Translations under genes and position numbers: made by a program
The notes under the pieces: model-generated
Database searches by the model: none
What the model saw: the letters and a program-made list of their open reading frames with translations, nothing else
What the model was told of the DNA's origin: nothing
Part shown: positions 1-7,721 of the stretch, piece after piece
Numbering within the stretch: position 1 is the stretch's first letter
How the letters are laid out: every line of letters starts with the position of its first letter
IMG/VR virus record: IMGVR_UViG_3300030739_000003
Span: 1 to 44,557 of that record
Length of the DNA stretch: 44,557 nucleotides
DNA from: a virus
Strand: one strand, 5' to 3'

Positions 1-127
1 CTTCGACATCGTGGTCTCGGAACGTCTGGCCTACGGCTCGAACCTGCGGAACGTCATCGCCTTCGCCAAGTCCGGGATGTACCTTGGCATGTGGAAAGAC
101 CTGACCAACCGCGTGTCGATCCGCAAC
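1..127. repeat. Terminal overlap of circular assembly (left copy)
   Basis: Bases 1-127 are identical to 44431-44557. The repeat lies in the middle of the capsid coding frame and both copies are in the same register. A length of exactly 127 equals a k-mer size commonly used by assemblers. The natural reading is a closed circle of 44,430 bp, not a biological terminal repeat. Confidence 0.95.
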
Positions 128-250
128 GATCTGTCCGGCGAGCCCTACGATCTGTACTCCTCCACCTCGTTCGGTGCGACCCGCACCCAGCCCGGTAAGG
201 TCGTGCAAATCCAGTGCTCCGACACCACGGGGGCCGATATCACCCCGTAA
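1..250 (+). CDS. Major capsid protein, C-terminal part
   Basis: This is the 3' end of the capsid gene whose 5' part begins at 43748. Joining 43748-44430 to 1-250 gives 933 bases in one uninterrupted frame, a protein of 310 residues. The reading frame enters at base 2 and stops with TAA at 248-250. The first 42 codons are duplicated at the right end of the window because of the circular assembly overlap. The ATG at 11 is internal and not a start. The stop is followed ten bases later by a UUCG hairpin. Capsid identity comes from its position just after a scaffold-like gene and from the protein's size. It is an inference from family resemblance and gene order. Confidence 0.9.
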   Translation, partial: FDIVVSERLAYGSNLRNVIAFAKSGMYLGMWKDLTNRVSIRNDLSGEPYDLYSSTSFGATRTQPGKVVQIQCSDTTGADITP

Positions 251-259
251 TGGTCCTGA

Positions 260-277
260 CCCCGGCTTCGGCCGGGG
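260..277 (+). terminator. UUCG-loop hairpin after the capsid gene
   Basis: Arms CCCCGGC and GCCGGGG enclose a TTCG tetraloop closed by C-G, an exceptionally stable type. It begins ten bases after the capsid stop codon. There is no T run after it, so it may be a partial terminator or an mRNA-stabilising 3' end rather than a full stop for transcription. Keeping capsid mRNA more abundant than downstream mRNA is the usual role of such an element. Confidence 0.7.
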
Positions 278-309
278 CCTACCCTAAGCGCCTGTGAAGG
301 AACACGAAC

Positions 310-840
310 ATGGCCCAGACTTCCAACCTCAAGAGTGCGTCGATCACGAACCTCGATAGCATCCCGACCGTCGCCAACAACACCGGCGAAGGCGCTCCAG
401 CCTTCCTGCGAGTGGTGGACGACTATGTCACCACCCTGTCGGGAGACAACACCACCTCGACTTACAAGGTCGTCCGCATCCCCTCGAACGCCGTCGTCAA
501 GTCGGTGAAGATCGAAAACGAAGCGATGTCGGCCGGCGATGTCGAAGTCGGTCTCTACTACAGCGACAGCACCGTGGATGGCACCCCGGTCGGCGTCCAA
601 GGCACCGTCCTGAACGCCACCTTCTTCGCCACGTCCGTGTCTTTGGCCTCGGCCGCTGGCCCGACCGATGTGACCAACGAGAGCGGTAGCTACACGCTGA
701 ACCTGCGCAGCGAGCCGATCTGGCAAGCGGCTGGTCTGACGGCGGACCCCGGCGGCTTCCTGGACATTGTCCTGACTGTCGTCACCGCTGGCATCACCAC
801 CGGAGCCCGCGTTGGCATCCGCTGCGACTTCGCCGAATAA
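310..840 (+). CDS. Hypothetical virion protein (176 aa)
   Basis: No family was recognised. The protein is rich in Ser, Thr, Val and Gly, with alternating hydrophobic stretches such as YKVVRIPSNAVVKSVKIE (around residues 57-74) that suggest beta strands, and it has no membrane segment. It starts at ATG with AAGGA nine bases upstream. It is the first gene after the capsid and its terminator hairpin, where phages often encode a decoration or head-completion protein, and that would be a reasonable guess. A stem-loop follows its stop. Confidence 0.85.
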   Translation: MAQTSNLKSASITNLDSIPTVANNTGEGAPAFLRVVDDYVTTLSGDNTTSTYKVVRIPSNAVVKSVKIENEAMSAGDVEVGLYYSDSTVDGTPVGVQGTVLNATFFATSVSLASAAGPTDVTNESGSYTLNLRSEPIWQAAGLTADPGGFLDIVLTVVTAGITTGARVGIRCDFAE

Positions 841-871
841 CCTGGGCCGCACTGATAAAGCGTGACCCTCC

Positions 872-904
872 GGCCCGCCTCCGAGCCTCCAGCGGAGGCG
901 GGCC
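872..904 (+). terminator. Strong hairpin between virion genes
   Basis: Perfect 11-base arms GGCCCGCCTCC and GGAGGCGGGCC enclose an 11-base loop. The right arm is followed by AACCCTTTAGGAG, a short T run that leads directly into the ribosome-binding site of the next gene. It may act as an attenuating terminator or mRNA processing barrier in the late operon. Confidence 0.65.
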
Positions 905-926
905 AACCCTTTAGGAGCTTCCTCCC

Positions 927-1352
927 ATGGCCCTCGGTGCCCTCACAGTCTCAATCCGTGGACCGTATGCCAACCCGGTTCGGGCGGGCGCGAACTACGA
1001 GCCTCAGTATTACGACGCCTCGGCTTCCAACGCCGCCGGCCCGACTGCGGGCTCGACTGTGAAGACCGACCAAGCCGCCGTGACGACTGCCCAGACTGCC
1101 GTGGCCGCTGCCGTAGCGACGCTTGTCGCCGATGGCGCGACCCCCACGCAAGCGCACGTGACGACCCTGAATACGGCCTGGGGTACGCTCAACACCGACA
1201 TCAACACCGTGACCTCTGACGTGGCGTCGCTGCTCAGCGGCAACGTTGTGGTTACCTACGACGAAAGTATCATCACCTCCCGCGCGCAGCTCAAGGCCGC
1301 TCTTTTGGCCGCCTTGCGCACGCTCGACGGTGCTGGTACACTCACCGCGTAA
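927..1352 (+). CDS. Hypothetical virion protein (141 aa)
   Basis: No family was recognised. The sequence is Ala- and Thr-rich with a central helical stretch (about residues 48-110) of alternating Ala, Val, Thr and Asp that could form a coiled coil. The N-terminus MALGALTVSIRGPYANPVRA looks structured. The start ATG follows TTAGGAG. It sits in the group of small genes between the capsid and the tail tube proteins, so a structural or head-tail joining role is likely, but this rests only on context. Confidence 0.82.
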   Translation: MALGALTVSIRGPYANPVRAGANYEPQYYDASASNAAGPTAGSTVKTDQAAVTTAQTAVAAAVATLVADGATPTQAHVTTLNTAWGTLNTDINTVTSDVASLLSGNVVVTYDESIITSRAQLKAALLAALRTLDGAGTLTA

Positions 1353-1364
1353 AGGAACACGACC

Positions 1365-1589
1365 ATGGCCTCCGCCTCCTACCAAATCAATCGCGGCACG
1401 CTGATCGACAACGTCGAAGGCTCGGGCTCGCAACCCATCTCCACGGGCACCGCCGCGCCGACTTCGGGCGACCTGGAAATCCGAGTTGACCTCACGAAGA
1501 ACTGGACCAAGCGTGAGCTGAAGGACGCCTTCCTCACGATCTGGCGGTTCATCGAGAACCCGAACAACGACACCAACTTCCCGCTGTAG
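1365..1589 (+). CDS. Hypothetical protein (74 aa)
   Basis: A small soluble protein without recognised domains. The C-terminal half (ELKDAFLTIWRFIENPNN) looks helical, and the N-terminal half is Ser/Thr/Gly-rich. AAAGGA lies about eight bases before the ATG start, and it begins 12 bases after the preceding gene stops. It is co-oriented with the surrounding late genes, and a minor structural role is plausible. Confidence 0.8.
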   Translation: MASASYQINRGTLIDNVEGSGSQPISTGTAAPTSGDLEIRVDLTKNWTKRELKDAFLTIWRFIENPNNDTNFPL

Positions 1590-1598
1590 GAGGCTGCA

Positions 1599-1892
1599 TT
1601 GCGTGGTCAAGAAAGCGTCGTCTTCTGCTCAAATGTGGCGGCCGGTAACTATGGCCCCTTCGAGCTGAAGGGCGGGGTCTACAACCTCGACTACTGTTGC
1701 ACGGGCTCGGGCACAATCCTTCTGGACAAGCTCGGACCCGATGGTGTGACCTACATCACGACCTCGGTTACCGTGACCAATGGGCTCGCCAATACTTCGA
1801 ACGTTGTGACGCTCTCGCCCGGCCAGTACCGCGTGACCATCGCGACCGGGACCGCCAACTACGCCAGCATTACGCGCTCGCCCACCGACTAG
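1599..1892 (+). CDS. Hypothetical beta-rich protein, TTG start (97 aa)
   Basis: The start is TTG at 1599, chosen because GTAGGAGG lies seven bases upstream, while no in-frame ATG exists nearby. The product is rich in Gly, Thr, Val and Tyr, with patterns such as GVTYITTSVTVTN and GQYRVTIATG typical of beta strands, so a small beta-sandwich domain is likely. It resembles the small beta proteins found before tail tube genes in T7-like phages in size and place only. Function is unknown. Confidence 0.78.
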   Translation: MRGQESVVFCSNVAAGNYGPFELKGGVYNLDYCCTGSGTILLDKLGPDGVTYITTSVTVTNGLANTSNVVTLSPGQYRVTIATGTANYASITRSPTD

Positions 1893-1911
1893 GGAGCGCC
1901 CGGAGCCTCCC

Positions 1912-3216
1912 ATGAGCAAATTTTTCGCACCTCTCGACATCAAGAACCGCGCTCTGCAACACCTCGGCGCGCGGCAGATGGCGTCTGCAACCGAGGTCAG
2001 CAAGAACGCCCTGGAGGTCAACTCCGTCTACGACGACGTGCGGGTTGCCGAGCTGCGCCGGAACGTCTGGCGGTTCGCCATTCGCCTCGCGGTCCTGCGC
2101 CCGATAGACGTGACCTCCTACCTCTACGTGCCGCCCGCGTGGTCCTCCACGGCCACCTATGCGCGTGGTCAGATCGTTTCCTACTCCAACATCCTCTACC
2201 AAGCGACCGCCCTCCTCGCGGCCAATATCGAGCCGGACACCAACCCGGCTTCGTGGACCCAATACTTCGGCCCGATGACGGTCACGCCCTGGTTCAGCGG
2301 CGCGGTCAACAACGGCCCGCAACCGTGGTCCTCCGCGATCTCCTACGCCAGCAATGCCCAAGTGATCGGCTCGGACGGGAACCTCTACTACTCCAACACG
2401 AACGGGAACGTAAATAACAATCCCGTGAACGACGGCGGGATCCATTGGACCTACCTTGGCTTGGCCGCGTCCGGCCAGGGCTACTACCAGTCGGAGCTGG
2501 TCTACACGCCGACCGGCCCCAATCCGGGCGTCTATCTGTCGCTCTCCGCCGGCAACAACGACACGCCTACGGTCGTCCCTGCCTGGGTGAATACCGTGAC
2601 CTACAACACGGGTGACACCGTGACCTATTCCAACGTGGTCTACCAGTCCACGATTGATATGAACGTCGGCCAGACACCGACAGGCACGGGTGACTGGGTG
2701 GTAATCCCTGGCGGGCAGGTTGGTTCCTCATCCGGGCAAAATTGGTTGCTGCTCGGTGGATCGATCAAGTCCCTGCGCTTCCTGTATCCGCTCGGCACCG
2801 GCCCGGCCACGCAGTCGGCGACGCGCAATGTCTTCATGCTCCCGAATGGCTTCCTCCGCCGTGCGCCGCAGGACCCCAAGGCGGGCTCGTTCTCCTGGCT
2901 CGGGGCCAGTACGGCGCTGACCTACGACGACTGGGACCTTCAGGACGACTTCATTATCTCCCGGATCAGCGACCCGATTGTCCTCCGGTTCGTCGCGGAC
3001 ATCTCCGACGTGACCATGATGGACCCCATGTTCTGCGAAGGCCTCGGCGGCCGGATCGGCATGGAAGTTGGGGAGACCTTGACGCAGAGCGAAGCGAAGG
3101 TCAATATGGCAGCTTCCGCTTACGGTCGCTTTATGGCCGAGGCCCGTGATGTCAACGGCATTGAGACCGACAGCACGGAGCCTCCCGAGGACGACTACAT
3201 CACCTGTAGGATTTAG
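1912..3216 (+). CDS. Tail tubular protein A-like, with carbohydrate-binding inserts
   Basis: The N-terminus (IKNRALQHLGARQMAS..., then AELRRNVWRFAIR) and the C-terminal part (around residues 330-430, with WDLQDDFIIS and the VNMAASAYGRFMAEAR helix) match the T7 gp11-like adaptor that closes the portal and starts the tail tube. The T7 protein is about 196 residues, and this one is 434. The excess is three modules of the CBM5/12 (chitin-binding-like) pattern WxxxxxYxxGxxVxYxxxxYxA, beginning near residues 76, 136 and 223. It starts at ATG with a GGAGCC site and is followed two bases later by the B-like protein. Confidence 0.85.
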   Translation: MSKFFAPLDIKNRALQHLGARQMASATEVSKNALEVNSVYDDVRVAELRRNVWRFAIRLAVLRPIDVTSYLYVPPAWSSTATYARGQIVSYSNILYQATALLAANIEPDTNPASWTQYFGPMTVTPWFSGAVNNGPQPWSSAISYASNAQVIGSDGNLYYSNTNGNVNNNPVNDGGIHWTYLGLAASGQGYYQSELVYTPTGPNPGVYLSLSAGNNDTPTVVPAWVNTVTYNTGDTVTYSNVVYQSTIDMNVGQTPTGTGDWVVIPGGQVGSSSGQNWLLLGGSIKSLRFLYPLGTGPATQSATRNVFMLPNGFLRRAPQDPKAGSFSWLGASTALTYDDWDLQDDFIISRISDPIVLRFVADISDVTMMDPMFCEGLGGRIGMEVGETLTQSEAKVNMAASAYGRFMAEARDVNGIETDSTEPPEDDYITCRI

Positions 3217-3218
3217 CC

Positions 3219-6200
3219 ATGGGCCGCGCATCTTACGTCCAGACCTCTTTTCTGGGCGGCGAGTTCTCGCAATACTTTCAAGGACGCGCCGAGGACCCTC
3301 GCTATGCGCAGGGCATGAACCTCTGCCGCAACGCTATCCCAATTGAGGAAGGGGCCTGGAGCCGCCGCACCGGCACCGCCTTCGGTGGAGCTACGCGCCT
3401 GGGCCTCCCTGGGGTGCTGCGCTACTTCGCCTTCAGCTCGGCCCAGCCCTACGAGGTCGAGTTCACACCCGGCTACATGCGCTTCTGGAGTGGCCCGAAC
3501 CTCGTCCTGGAGAACACTCCCACGACCGTGGCATCCATCTCCGCAGCTACCCCAGCGGTCGTGGAGACCACCCAGGAGCATGGCTACAGCACTGGCGACA
3601 CTGGCGAGTTCCTGCTCGCTCCTGGCACGTCGCCGTTCGTCGGTCTGAACGCCGCTATCAACCTGCAATTCATCGTCACGGTGATCGACGCCTATCACTT
3701 CAGTATCGCGGTCAACCCCACCCAGGCGGCCTTCAATGGCGCGCTCCTGAACCTCGGCTCGAACACCATCCAGTTCGCCCGTGCCCTGACCTTCGCCACG
3801 CCCTATCCGGCGGCCAGCCTGCCGCTTGTCCGCATCGTGCAGAACGACCAGGATGCCTTGATCCTATGCCCTGGCTACAAACCCTACGTCCTGACGAGCA
3901 CCAGCGTTCCGAACGGCGGGGTTTTCGCAAGCTTCAACTTCGCCCTGGCGGTCTTCCAGAACGGTCCATATCTGGACGCGCCCGAGGATGGCTCAACCCT
4001 AACCCCCAGTGCCGTTGGCCCCGGTTCGATCACGCTGACTGCCAGCTCCATCGCGAACGTCAATATCCAGAACAAGGTCGCCGGCAGCGGCATCGGCTTC
4101 CAATCGACCGATGTTGGTCGCCATGTGAACCTTTTCTCCGAACCCGCGTTATGGTCTTCGGGTACGGCTTACACCACGGGCGAGAGCGTCAAGTACAACA
4201 ACGCCTACTACACGGCGCTCTCGAATAACACCGGCAAGGAGCCGGACACCCAGTACACCATCTGGGCGATCAGCACCACGGCGGCCAACTGGACGTGGGG
4301 GATCATCACGGCGGTCGCTGGCACCGACGAAGTGACCGTCAACATCCAAGGACCGACGAACGACCCGGACGGTTTGCCGCGCGCGGATGGCCCGCTGAAC
4401 CAGACCGTGCCGGTCGTGACGTGGCAGCTAGGTGTCTACAGCGACACGACGGGCTACCCCGATGTGGGCACCTACTACGAGGGCCGCTTCTGGCTGGCCT
4501 CCCAGGCCTTCCCCAACCGCTTCGACGCGACGCGGAGTAACCAGCTCTTCCGCTTCGATCCGACCGGCCAGGACGGCACCGTGGCGGACGACAATGGCAT
4601 CTCCGAGACGTTCAACTCGAACACGCTCAACACCATCTACTGGTTCATTGCGAGCCATGTCGGGCTGACGGCTGGGACGCAAGCGGGTGAGTGGCTGATC
4701 CAGGCCAGCACGCTGAACGACCCGATCACGCCGTCGAGTATCCAAGCCCACCGGGTGACCAAGTTTGGCTGCGAGAACATCCTGCCTATCGAAGCCCCGC
4801 TGAGCATCGTCTTCGTCCAGCGCTACGCTCGGAAGGCCATCGAGTACATCGCCGATGTCTACTCCGGCAAGTTCAGCGGGACCAACATCTCGCTGCCAGC
4901 GAAGCACTTCACCCAGTCTGGGATCGCCGAGATCGCCTACGTCCAGGAGCTTGCCCCGATCATCTGGGCCCGCATGAACGACGGTTCTCTCGCCGGCTGC
5001 ACCTACAAACGCGAGAGCCCATTCGGCACACAACCCGCGTCCTTCGCCGGCTGGCATAAGCACACCCTCGGTTCTGGCCGCAGCGTCATTTCGATCCAGG
5101 CCGGGCCGGCGGTGGGTGGCGAGCTGGACAGCTTGTCCATGATCACCCAGGACCCTACCTCTGCCTACTGCTACGTCGAGGTCCTGACGAACCTGTTCGA
5201 CGAGGATACCCCAATTGAGCAAGGATGGTTCGTGGACGGCGGCCTAGCCCCGGCCTTCATGGTCGAGGACCAGGGAGCCACGGGCGTTACCCTCTACGGC
5301 TATGCGCCCTTCGTGGGCCAAGACCTGGACGTGAGCATTGCTGGCTTGGACCTGGGCACGATCACTGTGCAAGCGCCGGGGACGATCCACGTTCCCTACG
5401 CGGGGCTTTTCACACATGCCTTCCTGGCGAGCTTGCCGGTCTTCGATAATCCCTACTACAACCAGTCGGCGGGTATGCAGGTCGACACCATCACGCCCGC
5501 CAGCACCCCGGCCAGCCCACTGACGATCCAGACCTATCAGTGGACCGGCGACCCGGATGGCTACGACTATCTGGGCACCGTGGACTGGACGCGGGGTTAC
5601 TTCTTCGGCTACCAGGGTGATATCCTCGGTGATCCGACCGACTACGCCTACCTGAAGCGCTTCACCCTGGCCGGCGCGGTCAACAGTCTGAAGATCGCCT
5701 ACTCAGCTTGGGGGCTGTCGGACATTGATGACGGCATCCTTTTCCTGCAAGCCGCGCCGGACGGGAACCTCTATGGCTCCCCGGATGGAGGCAACACCGT
5801 GCGCCTTATCCAGGTCAGCCAACAAACCCTGGAGCTGCTCCAGGTCTTCGGTACGCCCGATGGTGAGCAGTTCGACAGCGACGCCACACACTACAGCGGC
5901 CAAGGAACGGACCCTGTGTTCGTGAGCGGCGGTGGTTCGACCTACCTCGCGGCGATGTGCCCGCAGCGCGGCTATGTCCATATCTTCGATGTGGGTGCGA
6001 CCGAGACCGCCTGGATCGGTAATTTCCCAATCGTCTCCGAGGTCGGGACTGAGAGCGAGACGACCTGTTCGCTCGTCCCCGGTCGTCAGACCGAAGCCCT
6101 GGGCACCTTCTTTGCCCTGGGCGTCCTTGGCAGCAATGGGGCGGGTGATGGCCTCATCCGGGCCTACCGCTTCAGCCTTTGGAACAGTGCCCTGGCCCTG

Positions 6201-7250
6201 GCGGAAGCCTATCCGATGTGGGTGTCCACCACCGCCTATGCGGCCGGCGCGAACGTGCGCTACAACGGCGTCGCCTACGTCTGCCTCACCGGGAATTCCG
6301 ACAGCACGTTCACCCCCGTAAAGTGGTCCGCGCTCGCCCCGCAAGGTGTCCGGCAAGAGCTGATGGGTACTATCGCTCCGGCGCAGATCGACGCGACCTG
6401 GACGGAATTTGCCGCCGGGTGTCCTGCGAGCCTGATCTACGATAGTACCGACGATACCGTTATGGGCGTCTTCAACAGCGTCACCGGGCCAACGGTTACC
6501 CAGTACATCGTGAAGTGGAACATCAACACCATGCAATTGGTGTGGAAGGTTGCCTGTTCCAATTTGCTCTGGCCGGACAACCGGACCCGCTGTCAGGCCC
6601 AGATCGTCAACTTCTTCGGCGGGGCTGATGACGTTGTGCCGAACGTCTGGTACACCCTCAACACGGCCACGGGGACGCTGTCGACTGGGAACCTCGTGGG
6701 CGTCTACGGCACGTCCTTGGTCAGCGATGACAAGACGGGCTACATCATTGGCAACTGGGGCCTGACGACGGACGTGTCTGGCTACCCCACGCCTGTTGCG
6801 CCGGCCACTGGAGCCTTCGGCAGCACCTGGGCCCGCATGGGTATGGCAACGGGTGAGAGCATCGCTACGACCTCGCTGGAGTTCCCGCTCTGCGCGGGCT
6901 ACACCTACACGAGCCAGGGGCAAATCCTACGGCCGGTCGACCCCCAGAAGACACAGACCCGAACCGGCCCGACACTGGGCACGGAGCGGCGGACGGAGCA
7001 AATGTCTTTGCTCTTGGCCAACACCCAGGGCATCTCGTTCGGCGAGGATATGACCCACTTGAACGCGGCCGACTTCCGCGTCACTGGGACCTTGACCCCG
7101 ACCCCGGCGAACCAGTTGTTTTCGGGGGTCTATTGGACTACAATCGACAGCGACTACACCTTCGACAGTATGCCCGGCTGGGAGGTCACGCGTCCTTACC
7201 CGGCAACCGTGCTGGCGGTCGGCCCGTTCATTACGACGATGGAAAGATAG
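3219..7250 (+). CDS. Tail tubular protein B-like (tail nozzle), enlarged
   Basis: A 1343-residue protein placed directly after the A-like gene, as T7 gp12 follows gp11. T7 gp12 is about 794 residues. The start (SYVQTSFLGGEFSQYFQGR, then RNAIPIEEGAWSRRTGT) is typical of this nozzle family: it begins with a binding segment and a conserved ARRTGT-like motif. Two CBM5/12-like modules are inserted, near residue 309 (WSSGTAYTTGESVKYNNAYY) and near residue 999 (WVSTTAYAAGANVRYNGVAY). It should form the distal tail nozzle and contact the cell envelope. The large central region (roughly residues 640-990) is not assigned. Confidence 0.85.
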   Translation: MGRASYVQTSFLGGEFSQYFQGRAEDPRYAQGMNLCRNAIPIEEGAWSRRTGTAFGGATRLGLPGVLRYFAFSSAQPYEVEFTPGYMRFWSGPNLVLENTPTTVASISAATPAVVETTQEHGYSTGDTGEFLLAPGTSPFVGLNAAINLQFIVTVIDAYHFSIAVNPTQAAFNGALLNLGSNTIQFARALTFATPYPAASLPLVRIVQNDQDALILCPGYKPYVLTSTSVPNGGVFASFNFALAVFQNGPYLDAPEDGSTLTPSAVGPGSITLTASSIANVNIQNKVAGSGIGFQSTDVGRHVNLFSEPALWSSGTAYTTGESVKYNNAYYTALSNNTGKEPDTQYTIWAISTTAANWTWGIITAVAGTDEVTVNIQGPTNDPDGLPRADGPLNQTVPVVTWQLGVYSDTTGYPDVGTYYEGRFWLASQAFPNRFDATRSNQLFRFDPTGQDGTVADDNGISETFNSNTLNTIYWFIASHVGLTAGTQAGEWLIQASTLNDPITPSSIQAHRVTKFGCENILPIEAPLSIVFVQRYARKAIEYIADVYSGKFSGTNISLPAKHFTQSGIAEIAYVQELAPIIWARMNDGSLAGCTYKRESPFGTQPASFAGWHKHTLGSGRSVISIQAGPAVGGELDSLSMITQDPTSAYCYVEVLTNLFDEDTPIEQGWFVDGGLAPAFMVEDQGATGVTLYGYAPFVGQDLDVSIAGLDLGTITVQAPGTIHVPYAGLFTHAFLASLPVFDNPYYNQSAGMQVDTITPASTPASPLTIQTYQWTGDPDGYDYLGTVDWTRGYFFGYQGDILGDPTDYAYLKRFTLAGAVNSLKIAYSAWGLSDIDDGILFLQAAPDGNLYGSPDGGNTVRLIQVSQQTLELLQVFGTPDGEQFDSDATHYSGQGTDPVFVSGGGSTYLAAMCPQRGYVHIFDVGATETAWIGNFPIVSEVGTESETTCSLVPGRQTEALGTFFALGVLGSNGAGDGLIRAYRFSLWNSALALAEAYPMWVSTTAYAAGANVRYNGVAYVCLTGNSDSTFTPVKWSALAPQGVRQELMGTIAPAQIDATWTEFAAGCPASLIYDSTDDTVMGVFNSVTGPTVTQYIVKWNINTMQLVWKVACSNLLWPDNRTRCQAQIVNFFGGADDVVPNVWYTLNTATGTLSTGNLVGVYGTSLVSDDKTGYIIGNWGLTTDVSGYPTPVAPATGAFGSTWARMGMATGESIATTSLEFPLCAGYTYTSQGQILRPVDPQKTQTRTGPTLGTERRTEQMSLLLANTQGISFGEDMTHLNAADFRVTGTLTPTPANQLFSGVYWTTIDSDYTFDSMPGWEVTRPYPATVLAVGPFITTMER

Positions 7251-7253
7251 GCC

Positions 7254-7712
7254 ATGGCTAGTGGCATAAACTTCGGTGGCTTTGCCGACCTTGGCGGCGC
7301 GGTCAGTGATTTGTTCAGCGCAGAGGGCGACGCGGCGGAAGCCAGCGCCTACACCCAGGCCGCGAAGATCGCCGGCCAGATGGCAGAGGTCTCCCAGGAC
7401 AGCACACGCATCCAAGAGACCCAGGCCCAGCGGCAAATCTTCCAGGTCATGGGAGCCCAGTCTGCACAGGTCGCGGGCGCGGGTCTGGCCAGCTCTGGGT
7501 CGAGCCAAGCTCTGATGCGCTCCAGTGCGTCACAAGGCGCATTGCAGAAGCAACTCATCCAGCAGAATGGCGACATCCAGACGGCTGGCTACGAGGCTGA
7601 GGAAAGCTCATATAACGGCATGGCGTCGGCGGCCAAGGCGGCAAGCTCCGGCGGCATCTTCGGTGGCCTCCTGAAAGGCGCAGGCGCGGTCGCTTCGATC
7701 TTTGGTCTCTAG
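7254..7712 (+). CDS. Internal virion protein, gp14-like
   Basis: A 152-residue protein, Ala-, Gly-, Ser- and Gln-rich, with a long central helix containing QAQRQIFQVMGAQSAQVAGA and a hydrophobic Gly-rich C-terminus (GGLLKGAGAVASIFGL) that could insert into a membrane. T7 gp14, the outer-membrane pore of the ejection apparatus, has the same position (after the nozzle gene, before two large internal proteins) and similar composition and size (196 residues). The assignment rests mainly on order and composition. It starts three bases after the nozzle gene stops. Confidence 0.7.
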   Translation: MASGINFGGFADLGGAVSDLFSAEGDAAEASAYTQAAKIAGQMAEVSQDSTRIQETQAQRQIFQVMGAQSAQVAGAGLASSGSSQALMRSSASQGALQKQLIQQNGDIQTAGYEAEESSYNGMASAAKAASSGGIFGGLLKGAGAVASIFGL

Positions 7713-7721
7713 GAGGAACCG

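Noticed and set aside
1-127. Biological direct terminal repeat
   Set aside because: The repeat begins and ends inside one capsid codon frame and has the length of an assembly k-mer. A packaging end in the middle of the capsid gene is unlikely.
145-906. Long antisense frame (253 codons) opposite the capsid end and next gene
   Set aside because: It has Arg/Gly/Asp-rich random composition, no ribosome site, and is the complement of well-supported genes in GC-rich DNA.
5703-6923. Antisense frame of 406 codons within the nozzle gene
   Set aside because: High-GC third-position bias leaves the opposite strand open. The composition is not protein-like and the sense gene is clear.
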